Below, one piece after another: positions 9,471 to 17,847 of a DNA stretch of 64,000 nucleotides. The stretch spans positions 1 to 64,000 of the forward strand of contig CAJTOK010000012.1 in the NCBI GenBank assembly GCA_910577825.1, in the 5' to 3' direction. Position 1 is the first letter of the stretch. Each line of letters starts with the position of its first letter. Under the pieces are notes generated by a model that was not told where the DNA came from, ran no database searches, and saw only the letters and a list, made by a program, of their open reading frames with translations. The stretch comes from an uncultured Lachnospiraceae bacterium (lineage in GTDB: Bacteria > Bacillota > Clostridia > Lachnospirales > Lachnospiraceae). The translations under genes and the position numbers were made by a program.

Positions 9471-10136
9471 CTATTCGTTATTATCTGTAACTTTTACAGG
9501 TGTTATTACAATTTTATCTGCTTCTATGCCCGTTTTTCTCCTGACAATATCTTCTATCTGTGCAATCTGCTGCTCTGACAGCCCGTCTGAATCAACTACA
9601 ACATCTGCATTCCCTTCATTTATGCTTACAACAGCATTCTGGAAGCCTTTTGCCTGCAGCATAAGTTCAGCCGCATTTTCCTTTTCAGAATTTTTAGTAA
9701 TACTGGCAACCTGTCTTATTGCAGATTTCTTGTCGGCAGAAGCAATAGTCTTGTCATTAATAATATTCATAAGTGTTTCTTTATTCTTTGCACGTGTCTG
9801 TTCCCTTGTAAGTTTTGCAGATGCAAAATAATCTGCCCCTATTGTATTTGAAACCATTACCGCTTCGCCCGGGTTTTCTTCTGATGCCATTACTTCGCCG
9901 CTGTCAGAAACTACATAATCATCATTTCCTATATCCTCTGCAGAAATATCTTTTGCATCATCCCCGCTTGAAGGCTCTTTAGTTTCTTTAACATTACCAG
10001 CTGATGTTTCCTTATTGCTTTTAGTAAGCCCGCCTGTACTGATTTCCTGGCCGGTAAAATTAAGATAACCTGCTACTACAATCATTACAGCAAGCGCAGT
10101 AATAATAATCTGGTTTTTGTGTGACGTTTTCTTCAT
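9471..10136 (-). CDS. spoIIIAH: Stage III sporulation protein AH
   Basis: Mother-cell component of the A-Q channel that docks with forespore SpoIIQ. A short cytoplasmic N-terminus is followed by one membrane segment at about residues 9-27 (IIITALAVMIVVAGYL), an acidic, poorly conserved linker, and a C-terminal ring-building YscJ/FliF-like domain (about 100-221, SAIRQVASITKNSEKENAAELMLQAKG region). Last gene of the spoIIIA operon, 23 bases after spoIIIAG. Length of 221 residues is normal. Confidence 0.93.
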   Translation of the reverse strand: MKKTSHKNQIIITALAVMIVVAGYLNFTGQEISTGGLTKSNKETSAGNVKETKEPSSGDDAKDISAEDIGNDDYVVSDSGEVMASEENPGEAVMVSNTIGADYFASAKLTREQTRAKNKETLMNIINDKTIASADKKSAIRQVASITKNSEKENAAELMLQAKGFQNAVVSINEGNADVVVDSDGLSEQQIAQIEDIVRRKTGIEADKIVITPVKVTDNNE

Positions 10137-10159
10137 TTCCTTAAAATCCTTTCTTTACA

Positions 10160-10804
10160 TTATTCCATCTTCATTACTTTGATTTTATGAGGCTCGATTG
10201 AAAATAATGCCACAACTGCATCAATTATTTCACTATCTTTTTTCCCGCTGCCTGCCCCCTCTGCTACAACTGCCACCCCCTCTATCCTGGGGGAATTTAC
10301 CTGTACAACATAAGGCTGCCCGCTGCCGTCCTGTGAAATTATTACATTTTCACTTTTCATGCTGTATTCTTCATTAATCCTGCTGCCGCCATTACTGTCA
10401 TGCTCCTCTGTACTGCTTTCTTTATTATCCGTATCTTTAAGTACCATATGTTCTTCTGAGGAAGCAAGGGTAATCATAACCTTTACTTTGCCAATCCCCT
10501 CAGCCTGTCCAAGGATTTTCTCAAGCTTATCCTCCTCCCTTGCCGCATACTCTGCCATTGCGCCAAGGGCAGCAGACTCGTCCAGTCCCCCGGGACTTCT
10601 GTTTCCATTGCTGCTGCCGTTATAACCTGTATTATAATTACTGTCCCCATATACCTCATTATTCCCTTTTTTATCTGTAACAGACGCTATAACAAGAATA
10701 ATTCCTGCCAGTACAATTAGTGCAATCCGCCATATTCCTATCTTTTGTATAATCTGCCCCTTATCCTCCATAAACCTGCCAAAGCCATCCCGCTTTATTC
10801 CCAT
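10160..10804 (-). CDS. spoIIIAG: Stage III sporulation protein AG
   Basis: Single-pass protein of the mother-cell sporulation channel. A membrane segment near 25-43 (WRIALIVLAGIILVIASV) leads to a low-complexity Asn/Gly linker and a ring-building domain with LEKILGQAEGIGKVKVMITL and PRIEGVAVVAEGAG. The start overlaps the end of spoIIIAF by 10 bases. 214 residues, in line with the family. Confidence 0.93.
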   Translation of the reverse strand: MGIKRDGFGRFMEDKGQIIQKIGIWRIALIVLAGIILVIASVTDKKGNNEVYGDSNYNTGYNGSSNGNRSPGGLDESAALGAMAEYAAREEDKLEKILGQAEGIGKVKVMITLASSEEHMVLKDTDNKESSTEEHDSNGGSRINEEYSMKSENVIISQDGSGQPYVVQVNSPRIEGVAVVAEGAGSGKKDSEIIDAVVALFSIEPHKIKVMKME

Positions 10805-11412
10805 ATATTCACCACCTCTTTATTTATAACAAAATAACTGCTTATATCCTCTTTTAACTTTATGGCATCCTCCCCGTCCGCCATTTTCCTGCTGCTACCA
10901 CCAGACATGGCACTGGCCGCCTCTGTATTGCTGCCAGCACTGATATCTTCTATATTATCTATTTCAATACTTCCAATGCTGCCATCATTTTGCACAGATG
11001 CAGCATTTCCAAGCTCTATATCAACTGATACCACCTGTAAAGAACCGTCCTTCTCCGAAAGCCCCACATCAATATTTTTAACATCCATATTCCTGTTTTC
11101 TGCAAGCTTCCTTGCCTGTTTTTTAATCTCCTCTTTACATTCTTCCATAATAATCTCCCCAAACCTGCCATCTGCCACCCCGAGTTCATCATTTATCCCT
11201 TCCATGCCAAAATTAAAAATCTCCTGTTCAAGCAGGCTGTACCAGCCGTTTCCGCCTGACAGGAAATTTACGAGCGGGCTTAGCATAAGAAGAATAAGCA
11301 CAAGCCCGCTAAAGAATTTAAAATACATTCTGAAACTGTCACTGTTTACCAGACCTTTCATCACCGTTACAATAAGTGTAAAAACCAGCACATTTTTAAT
11401 AAAATCCTCCAT
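10795..11412 (-). CDS. spoIIIAF: Stage III sporulation protein AF
   Basis: Membrane protein of the spoIIIA channel. Two hydrophobic segments close to the N-terminus (about 5-22 and 30-50, LVLILLMLSPLVNF) precede a soluble domain. The tail contains a serine-rich stretch and then ISSYFVINKEVVNIWE. It is 205 residues and sits in the expected position between AE and AG. Sequence conservation in this family is weak, so position in the operon is a large part of the evidence. Confidence 0.9.
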   Translation of the reverse strand: MEDFIKNVLVFTLIVTVMKGLVNSDSFRMYFKFFSGLVLILLMLSPLVNFLSGGNGWYSLLEQEIFNFGMEGINDELGVADGRFGEIIMEECKEEIKKQARKLAENRNMDVKNIDVGLSEKDGSLQVVSVDIELGNAASVQNDGSIGSIEIDNIEDISAGSNTEAASAMSGGSSRKMADGEDAIKLKEDISSYFVINKEVVNIWE

Positions 11413-11432
11413 AGCCCCTCCAGTCTGCTATT

Positions 11433-12488
11433 TTATGTTGTCATGGCACTTATAAGCGCAATCGAAACCACAAATATCATACACCCGGTACCCACTGCAT
11501 ATATCTGCATTTTCAGGGAATCCACAACGGCATCAAGGCAGTTTACAAGCCTTTTGTCAGATACTGGCTGGATAAATGCAGATATTACCTGGTACATGAA
11601 TTTACTTATAAGGATTTTTAATAATGGAAGCACACATATAACCACAACAACAATTATCCCCGTTATCCCGACTGCATTCTTAACAAGCTTGCCGGCATAC
11701 AGGACTGTACTTGTAACACTCCCCACTGTATTCCCAATGCCGGGAATTGCACTTCCCATCTTAACAAGCATTGAATTTTTAGCCTCTGCGGCAACAGGGA
11801 CTACAAGCCCCTGCACAACATTTACCCCCATAATAACGCCAAACATTGTTTTAATCCCTGTACTTACAATATCTTTAACCAGCTTTGCAAGCCTTGAAAA
11901 TACGTCTTCTTCCGAAATCTGGCTTGCAATGCGCAGGAAGAAGTAGAACTGTATGGCAGGCAGCGCAAACTTTACTACCACATAACTTGTTACATTCATC
12001 ATAACAAGCGTAAATTCATAGAAAACACTTCCAGCCATGCTTCCATTGGTAAATGCAATACAGGTAAAATATGCCGTTGAAAATATTTTTATAAAATCAG
12101 AAACATTTACAAGGGTATCCGATGCAATGCCGCACACCTCAGTAAATGAAACTGCAAGCACTGAAAAAAACAGCATGTACACCATATAAAATGCTGTTTC
12201 TGCAACCTTTTTCCCTTGCAGGAATTTGGAAAAATTAGCAATAAGCGCACCCATAACCGCTATAACCACCAGATATATATAAATATTTTTTTCATATATA
12301 ATATTGTCACGTATCCCATTTAAAATATATACTGCTGCCTCCTCAAAGGAAAAAGGGCTTCTGCCATTTATAAGGCTTCCTGCATAACCTGCAAAGTCAA
12401 AAGACTGCCCTTTAAGCGTTTCATCCATAATCTTTTGTATTTCATCACTTGATATCTCCTGCATAATATTATCAGTAATACCATCCAT
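11433..12488 (-). CDS. spoIIIAE: Stage III sporulation protein AE
   Basis: Polytopic membrane protein of the sporulation channel, about 351 residues, with a soluble N-terminal 90 residues then roughly seven or eight hydrophobic segments, and the conserved LVVPVAAEAKNSMLVKMGSAIPGIG region around 230-260. I prefer ATG 12488: GGGGAC is about 8 bases upstream. A GTG at 12494 would be too close to it. It follows spoIIIAD by 22 bases. Confidence 0.93.
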   Translation of the reverse strand: MDGITDNIMQEISSDEIQKIMDETLKGQSFDFAGYAGSLINGRSPFSFEEAAVYILNGIRDNIIYEKNIYIYLVVIAVMGALIANFSKFLQGKKVAETAFYMVYMLFFSVLAVSFTEVCGIASDTLVNVSDFIKIFSTAYFTCIAFTNGSMAGSVFYEFTLVMMNVTSYVVVKFALPAIQFYFFLRIASQISEEDVFSRLAKLVKDIVSTGIKTMFGVIMGVNVVQGLVVPVAAEAKNSMLVKMGSAIPGIGNTVGSVTSTVLYAGKLVKNAVGITGIIVVVVICVLPLLKILISKFMYQVISAFIQPVSDKRLVNCLDAVVDSLKMQIYAVGTGCMIFVVSIALISAMTT

Positions 12489-12510
12489 AAACACACGTCC
12501 CCTTACATCC

Positions 12511-12885
12511 TTAAAACTCTGAAATAGTTTTTATAAGTGACTTAATAACAGGCATACTTACAGCAATAATCATAACCTTGCCAAAAAATTCAATCTGGTT
12601 GCCAACTGCGCCAAAACCGGCATCTTTGCATAAATTAGAAGAAAACTCGGCAACATATGTAATCCCTACCATTTTAAGCAGGATATTTATATACAGTGAA
12701 TTATTGCCAAGATAATCCTCCACCATATGTATAACTTCAAGAACATCATCAATCTTTGACAGGGCAAGTCCAAGAATAACCAGGCTTGCAGCAAGAATAA
12801 CAAGCATTGCAAATTCCTGCTTGTCATTTTTAACAGCCATTGCAAGAAAAATGGCGATAACACCAATAACAGCAACTTTTACCAT
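12511..12885 (-). CDS. spoIIIAD: Stage III sporulation protein AD
   Basis: Small membrane protein of 124 residues with four hydrophobic segments and the family pattern KNDKQEFAMLVILAASLVIL near 20-40 and GITYVAEFSSNLCKDAG near 80-97. AGGTGGGG lies 5 bases before the ATG. The neighbours are AC and AE, as in all known spoIIIA operons. Confidence 0.94.
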   Translation of the reverse strand: MVKVAVIGVIAIFLAMAVKNDKQEFAMLVILAASLVILGLALSKIDDVLEVIHMVEDYLGNNSLYINILLKMVGITYVAEFSSNLCKDAGFGAVGNQIEFFGKVMIIAVSMPVIKSLIKTISEF

Positions 12886-12896
12886 AATAACCCCAC

Positions 12897-13094
12897 CTAT
12901 CCGATTGCAAATAATCTCTGTATTGTTTCAAATAAATCTTCTATATATGGCACTATCCATAACAGCACAAGTATAAGCCCTGCCAGGCTTACTAAGAATG
13001 CCTGTTCATCCCTGCCTGAATGTTTAAGGACCTGTCCAAGCACTGATACAAGTATTCCTACGGCAGCAATTTTAAAAATAAGATTAATAGTCAT
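12897..13094 (-). CDS. spoIIIAC: Stage III sporulation protein AC
   Basis: Tiny membrane protein (65 residues) with two hydrophobic segments separated by LKHSGRDEQAF. An in-frame ATG lies at 13124, but GGGGG followed by 7 bases precedes the ATG at 13094, which also gives the normal family length. It lies between spoIIIAB and spoIIIAD. Confidence 0.94.
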   Translation of the reverse strand: MTINLIFKIAAVGILVSVLGQVLKHSGRDEQAFLVSLAGLILVLLWIVPYIEDLFETIQRLFAIG

Positions 13095-13116
13095 TTTAAT
13101 TCCCCCAGTTTCCAGC

Positions 13117-13632
13117 CTATACAAGCAGGATACTTAAAAAAACCCCTGCTGCTGCCCCGGCTGCATGGCAGGCTTTTGCCTTCCCTTTATATTCGCTTCT
13201 TGCCGCAGATATTATGCCAGCCAGCCTTTTCTTAAATATATCCAGTGTATGCAGCTGGCTCTGCCTGTCCAGGTTGCCAGTATTTTTGCCGACTTCTTCC
13301 ATAAAAAGCCGGTCCTCATACAAAAGATACCTTGCCCACCCGCTGTTATTTAAACCTTCTTCCCATATGCTGTATAAAGTGCCTCCTTCATTTTTAAGAA
13401 TCCTGTCATACATAAAAAGCCAGAAATCCCTGCAATGCCTGCTTCTTGCTGCAAGGCTTTTAAATATCCCTGCAATGTCAGCAGCAGAATATTCTATTTC
13501 ACCATACATAAACTGGAGCGCCTGTTCAAATTCCTCTAAAATATGTATACGTATAAGGCTTTTCTCTGCAAAATAATGCCCGGAAAGTATGCCTCCTGAT
13601 ATTATAAGCACCATTCCAATAAACCTGGTCAC
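13117..13632 (-). CDS. spoIIIAB: Stage III sporulation protein AB
   Basis: 171-residue protein with hydrophobic ends (MVLIISGGILSGHYF near 7-21; GAAAGVFLSILLV at the C-terminus) and a helical middle (HILEEFEQALQFMYGEIEYS), the classic SpoIIIAB layout. It starts at a GTG that overlaps the spoIIIAA stop in a GTGA, with GAGGAG just upstream, so it is translationally coupled to spoIIIAA. Confidence 0.93.
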   Translation of the reverse strand: MTRFIGMVLIISGGILSGHYFAEKSLIRIHILEEFEQALQFMYGEIEYSAADIAGIFKSLAARSRHCRDFWLFMYDRILKNEGGTLYSIWEEGLNNSGWARYLLYEDRLFMEEVGKNTGNLDRQSQLHTLDIFKKRLAGIISAARSEYKGKAKACHAAGAAAGVFLSILLV

Positions 13633-14633
13633 GCACTCCTCACCCCGTTATCTGTACTGCCCTGCATAAAACAGTCCTGGTTATATATAACTGAACCCCT
13701 TTCATCAAATACCCTGCTTATCTTTCCTATTTTACCCACTTCAAGCAGTATATACCTTTTAAAAGCATGTTCCTTTACAAGGCTTCCAAGCACAGGCTTG
13801 TTCCTTATTTCATCCATATCAAGCCCATGTACTGTAGCAATTACACGTATCCCGCAGTTCATTACATAATCCACTGCGCTTACATCCTTATTAGAGCCAA
13901 TCTCATCAACAGCAATAATTTCAGGCGACATTGAACGTACAAGCATCATCATTCCCTCAGCCTTCGGGCAGCCGTCCAGCACATCAGAACGGCATCCAAG
14001 GTCATTCTGCGGGCATCCCCTGTAACATGCCCCCAGCTCTGAACGTTCATCTACAACACCAACAGTAAATCCCCTGTTATCACTGTCACCATTAGAAAGT
14101 ATACGTATCATATCCCTTAAAAGTGTAGTTTTGCCGCATCTGGGCGGTGAAATAACAAGTGTATTATAAATACTGCTGCCATTCCTTATATATGGCATAA
14201 CCTTTTCACTGCATCCTAACATCTGGTGTGCCACCCTTATATTCATAAACGATATGTTGCCCATATTTTTAACTCTCCCGTTCTCCAGTAATATTTTTCC
14301 AGCCACGCCTACCCTGTGCCCGCCCTGTATTGTAATATACCCCTGCCGTAATTCCTCTTCAAACGCATATCTTGAATAATTGCTTATATAATCAAGTGCT
14401 TCCCTTAACTCACTGGCAGAAACATAATATGCCTTCTTTATATTATGCGTAAGGCCGCCGTTTATACCTAAAAAATACTCACACCTGCCATACAATATTA
14501 TAAGCGGCCTGCCTGTCCTTAAACGTATTTCCTGTACATCAAGTAAATCCCTGAAAACTTCTGCAACCCTTTTCCTTATAGCAACAGGCAGTATTTGCAG
14601 GACTTGTCCCGTTATATCCTTCTCCATGTCCAT
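13629..14633 (-). CDS. spoIIIAA: Stage III sporulation protein AA, secretion-type ATPase
   Basis: Cytosolic ATPase thought to energise the sporulation feeding-tube channel. In the 334-residue form the Walker A site PPRCGKTT is at 163-170 and the Walker B segment IIAVDEIG at 239-246, with an arginine-rich DERSELG region between. The open frame extends 70 codons further upstream, but GGAGG is 6 bases before ATG 14633 and the extra part is Cys/Phe-rich and unlike the family, so I exclude it. First gene of spoIIIAA-AH. Confidence 0.95.
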   Translation of the reverse strand: MDMEKDITGQVLQILPVAIRKRVAEVFRDLLDVQEIRLRTGRPLIILYGRCEYFLGINGGLTHNIKKAYYVSASELREALDYISNYSRYAFEEELRQGYITIQGGHRVGVAGKILLENGRVKNMGNISFMNIRVAHQMLGCSEKVMPYIRNGSSIYNTLVISPPRCGKTTLLRDMIRILSNGDSDNRGFTVGVVDERSELGACYRGCPQNDLGCRSDVLDGCPKAEGMMMLVRSMSPEIIAVDEIGSNKDVSAVDYVMNCGIRVIATVHGLDMDEIRNKPVLGSLVKEHAFKRYILLEVGKIGKISRVFDERGSVIYNQDCFMQGSTDNGVRSA

Positions 14634-14688
14634 AAAAATCCTCCATTCTGTCCTTTTTGCAGCAGACACATTAAACATGTCTTTACAC

Positions 14689-14718
14689 AATGTATATGAA
14701 AAGGAAATAATTTTATGC
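14689..14718 (-). promoter_or_regulatory. Possible sigma-E-type promoter of spoIIIA
   Basis: On the minus strand GCATAAA (14712-14718), 15 bases, then TATACATT (14689-14696) lies about 56 bases upstream of spoIIIAA. It resembles the mother-cell sigma-E pattern, and spoIIIA is sigma-E controlled in Bacillus. The match is imperfect, so this is tentative. Confidence 0.35.
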
Positions 14719-14730
14719 TTATTACAAAAT

Positions 14731-14762
14731 AAAAAAAGCCTGTGCCACATCTTTATAGCACA
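14731..14762 (-). terminator. Terminator after the FliB-like gene
   Basis: On the minus strand a stem TGTGC...GCACA (14741-14762) is followed closely by a run of seven T. It separates the FliB-like/pyrE transcript from the spoIIIA operon. Confidence 0.72.
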
Positions 14763-14769
14763 AACTTTT

Positions 14770-15741
14770 TTAAAAACTATATTCTGAAAAAACATTACAA
14801 AACAACTTATGGATTTTAGCCCCGGGGCGCAGGCTGTGTACACAAAGCCTGTATACCCAGTTAATTATCTTTTCCCAGTTTACCGCTTCTGCTACAGTAA
14901 AATACCTGCTAAAAGCGGCTATATAAACCAGAAGCATCTCCCCAAAAACCTGGCTTGCCATCTGGTGGCTTTCTTCTTCAGGCATGCTAAGATACCTGCT
15001 AAATACCCGGTATACTAAATAATTATCCATTATCCTGCTGTATTTTGCTTTAAAAAGCTGTCCAAACTCCTTAAATTGTGAAACAATCTGCCCTGCACTT
15101 TTTTCCTCTTCAAAGTAATCAAAACACCCCTCTAAATAAACAATTTCCCTGTTTTCTATTATAATTTCCAGCACACTGTCCGCAATATCCATAAATAAGC
15201 CATACATATTTATATAATCCTTTGCCGTCCTTATGCCCGCCATATAATCTTGCAAAAGCTTTTTATACTTCTGTATCCTGGCAGCAATAAAAGGAATATC
15301 CTGTATTTTCATTACAGAAATATCCCCCTTATTGCCAGCCATATAAAATTCTATTTCTTTATTAACAATATAATCCGCTGTTACAGGGCATGAAGCCGCC
15401 ATGGAAACCCATAACAGCCCTCCATGCTTTGAAACCAGCCTCGGAAACTTGCGGCATGTATTGCAAAGCATCTCCTCACCTGCATTTCTTTGTATATGGC
15501 AAAGCCCGTCATCATCAAGCATACTGCACCTGCCATCACTTCTGGTAGAAAAATACTTTCTGCCGCCTGATTCATAAATACCTGGCAGTATAAAATCCCT
15601 TAAAGCCTTATCCTGGATACCAGAAAAACGCCTGTATGCTTCATTATCAACTAAAATCCTCCAGCCGGCACAGCATGTATAATTACATCTTCCAGCAAGA
15701 CAGCTGAAATTATTATAAAGCCCAAGAATTATTCCTTTCAC
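14770..15741 (-). CDS. fliB: Flagellin lysine-N-methylase-like protein (FliB family)
   Basis: 323 residues with the FliB/YkgJ-type cysteine pattern: CLAGRCNYTCC at 14-24, then a second cluster (RCSMLDDDGLC and LCNTCRKFPR) near 70-100. These cysteines probably bind a metal centre. FliB methylates lysines of flagellin in Salmonella; in Clostridia related proteins are often far from flagellar genes, as here, so the substrate is uncertain. It ends the pyrE-side transcript, before a terminator. The remainder is helical with no membrane segment. Confidence 0.75.
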   Translation of the reverse strand: MKGIILGLYNNFSCLAGRCNYTCCAGWRILVDNEAYRRFSGIQDKALRDFILPGIYESGGRKYFSTRSDGRCSMLDDDGLCHIQRNAGEEMLCNTCRKFPRLVSKHGGLLWVSMAASCPVTADYIVNKEIEFYMAGNKGDISVMKIQDIPFIAARIQKYKKLLQDYMAGIRTAKDYINMYGLFMDIADSVLEIIIENREIVYLEGCFDYFEEEKSAGQIVSQFKEFGQLFKAKYSRIMDNYLVYRVFSRYLSMPEEESHQMASQVFGEMLLVYIAAFSRYFTVAEAVNWEKIINWVYRLCVHSLRPGAKIHKLFCNVFSEYSF

Positions 15742-15792
15742 AAAACATGCCCCTTTAAATTACTATTCACAGCCACCAGGCCAGTAACCCTT

Positions 15793-15945
15793 CTAAAATA
15801 TAATCTCTGACTTGTCCTTAAGAAGCCTTGCACCATTAGTAATAACAAGAATCCCCGTGCAAATCCCTGTTACAATCAGAAGGATTCCCATAACAAGATT
15901 AAAAGCACCAACCGATTTCATAGTCTTATATATCTTCTCGCCCAT
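15793..15945 (-). CDS. Small single-pass membrane protein, 50 residues
   Basis: Short reading frame starting MGEKIYKTMKSVGAFN, with a hydrophobic core of about 20 residues (LVMGILLIVTGICTGILVI) and a basic-acidic tail ending KSEIIF. AGGTG is 4 bases and AAAGGA about 11 bases upstream of the ATG. It sits 15 bases after pyrE and 51 bases before the FliB-like gene, on the same strand. The coding look (positive-inside N-terminus, clean helix, RBS, tight spacing) supports a real gene. Function unknown. Confidence 0.72.
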   Translation of the reverse strand: MGEKIYKTMKSVGAFNLVMGILLIVTGICTGILVITNGARLLKDKSEIIF

Positions 15946-15960
15946 AATACACCTGTTCCT

Positions 15961-16644
15961 TTACAAATTATTTATGCCATACTGCCTGTAATACTCATCA
16001 AGGGCATTTTTTATATTATCATCAATTAAAACCCTGCCATTACACTCTTTATTATAAAGATACCTTGTAACCTCTTCCATAGTCACAATAGCAGTAGCAG
16101 GAAAACCATATTTATCCTGTAGTTCCTCCAGTGCACCCTTATCTGTTGACAAACCTCTCTCCATACGGTTTAAAGAAACAACAAGCCCCTTAATCTCCAC
16201 ATCTGCCTGTGCTTTAATAACTGGCAAAGTTTCCTCAATAGATTTGCCAGAAGTAGTTACATCTTCAATAATAACCACCCTGTCACCGTCCTTCAGGCTG
16301 CTGCCAAGCAAAATCCCCTTATCTCCATGGTCTTTAACTTCCTTGCGGTTAGAACAGTACCTTATCTCCTTCCCATAAAGTTCACTATATGCAATAGCAG
16401 CAGCAACACTAAGCGGGATTCCCTTATATGCCGGCCCGAAAAATACATCAAAACCATCACCATAATGCTCATGTACTGCCTGTGCATAATACTTTCCAAG
16501 CCTTAAAAGCTGTGAACCTGTAACATACAGCCCTGCATTCATAAAAAAAGGTGATTTGCGCCCGCTCTTTAAAGTAAACTCACCAAATTTTAAAACACCG
16601 CACTCTGCCATAAACGAAATAAATTCCTCTTTATACTGCTCCAT
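15961..16644 (-). CDS. pyrE: Orotate phosphoribosyltransferase
   Basis: Transfers orotate to PRPP to make OMP in pyrimidine synthesis. The 227 residues contain the PRPP-binding signature IIEDVTTSGKS (125-135), the FGPAYKGIPL loop near 69-78 and the KEVKDHG catalytic loop near 101-107. No other pyr gene is in the window, so it is separated from the pyr operon. The preceding gene is a secreted protein ending 25 bases upstream. Confidence 0.96.
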   Translation of the reverse strand: MEQYKEEFISFMAECGVLKFGEFTLKSGRKSPFFMNAGLYVTGSQLLRLGKYYAQAVHEHYGDGFDVFFGPAYKGIPLSVAAAIAYSELYGKEIRYCSNRKEVKDHGDKGILLGSSLKDGDRVVIIEDVTTSGKSIEETLPVIKAQADVEIKGLVVSLNRMERGLSTDKGALEELQDKYGFPATAIVTMEEVTRYLYNKECNGRVLIDDNIKNALDEYYRQYGINNL

Positions 16645-16669
16645 TCCTTAAAATCCCTCCTTATTCTTT

Positions 16670-17545
16670 CTATACATTAAACGCAGCACTTGCACCATCA
16701 ATAACAATGCGGTACTTGCCAGACGGAAGCCCGCCATATGCAGACAGGTCATATGTCTTTTTTGTATCCTTCCCGGCTTTCATTATATTTGCAATATCAA
16801 TAAAACACATATCATCTTTAGCAGGTATGCAGTACCAGCTGCCATCAAGCTTTACCTGCAATGAAAAGCCCTCTCCATAGCAAAGTTCTTTCTTAGTCTT
16901 GTTTTTTAACTTTACAACCAGCTTCGTCCCGTCAAACTTCTTAGCCGTAACCTTAAGTCCATTAGACTTTAATTTTTTACTTTTTTCAAGGAAACGCTGG
17001 TTCCACTTCCCGTCCTTTTTGGCAATATAGTACATATTTGGGAATGATGCTAACGGCATTTTATCTTTATCCTGCCATGAATAACTGCTTTTAATCCTGC
17101 TAAAATCAATATCCGCTTTATACACACTTCCATCTTCAAGAAAAGCATAACCATCACACCATGCAAACCTTATCCAGCCGTCACTGCTTCCTATGCCAAT
17201 CCCGTAAATACTGCCATCCAGGCTGTCTGTATCAAAATCTTTTACTTCATCACTAATTTCTATACCATTAATATAATCAACAATCTCCTGTTCCCCATTT
17301 TTATCAAACAGCCAGCAGTTCTCCGTTGTACTGCCATTATGCTCCCACAAGCACATAGCACTTGTTTCCACACTTGCATCCTTTAAAGGCTGTATAGAAA
17401 CCTTGCCTTCCTTCTTTGCTGCCTGTGCCAGAGCACCCTCCGGCTTAACCCCTGTTAAAACATTATCCCCTGTATATGCAACAGAACTTGCAGATAATGC
17501 AATACAGGCTGATAAAACAGCTATACCTGATATAAATTTCCTCAT
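16670..17545 (-). CDS. Secreted protein with C-terminal Ig-like domain, unknown function
   Basis: 291 residues. A signal peptide (MRKFISGIAVLSACIALSAS) ends in a likely cleavage region near residue 24. A middle part rich in W, D and G contains a tryptophan-rich SSDGWIRFAW segment. The C-terminal 100 residues (LKNKTKKELCYGEGFSLQV, then DGSWYCIPAKDD, then SGKYRIVIDG) resemble bacterial Ig-like domains that end many Clostridial secreted proteins. I start at ATG 17545, where GAAGGTG precedes; the open frame continues 42 codons upstream without a ribosome site. Its upstream region is a giant foldback palindrome. No function assigned. Confidence 0.75.
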   Translation of the reverse strand: MRKFISGIAVLSACIALSASSVAYTGDNVLTGVKPEGALAQAAKKEGKVSIQPLKDASVETSAMCLWEHNGSTTENCWLFDKNGEQEIVDYINGIEISDEVKDFDTDSLDGSIYGIGIGSSDGWIRFAWCDGYAFLEDGSVYKADIDFSRIKSSYSWQDKDKMPLASFPNMYYIAKKDGKWNQRFLEKSKKLKSNGLKVTAKKFDGTKLVVKLKNKTKKELCYGEGFSLQVKLDGSWYCIPAKDDMCFIDIANIMKAGKDTKKTYDLSAYGGLPSGKYRIVIDGASAAFNV

Positions 17546-17633
17546 AAAAACACCTTCTTTCCATGATTTAAAAAAACGCCTGCTTCCTTGTAATGCTATT
17601 GTATTATATAACTGGGGGAAATGCAATCTTTTT

Positions 17634-17843
17634 GTGCCAGTTTCTGCGCTGGTAATTCCAAAGTGTTCCATGAACAGCCCGCTTGCGCTTGAACATCACA
17701 CGCAACGGCGCATAAAGCCCTTATGCTTCAAAGATGTTTTTTCTTTGAAGCATAAGGGCTTTATGCGCCGTTGCGTGGTTTATCCAAGCGCAAGCGTGCT
17801 GTCTGTGGAAGACATTGGAATTGCCAGCCCGTTTTTTTGGCAC
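17634..17843. repeat. 210-bp foldback palindrome with 36-bp perfect core
   Basis: The arms 17699-17734 and 17742-17777 are perfect reverse complements (36 bp) around a 7-base loop. Outside them an 8-base mismatch is followed by a 12-bp perfect match (CGCTTGCGCTTG, 17680-17691, against 17785-17796), and imperfect pairing continues outward to GTGCCA at 17634 and TGGCAC at 17838-17843. The element fills the space between dnaK (its stop is only 5 bases from the outer edge) and the secreted-protein gene. There is no T-run, so it is not an ordinary terminator. Confidence 0.9.
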
Positions 17844-17847
17844 TCCC

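Noticed and set aside
14634..14843. Longer SpoIIIAA N-terminus
   Set aside because: The 70 extra residues are Cys/Phe-rich, unlike the family, and cover the likely promoter and terminator.
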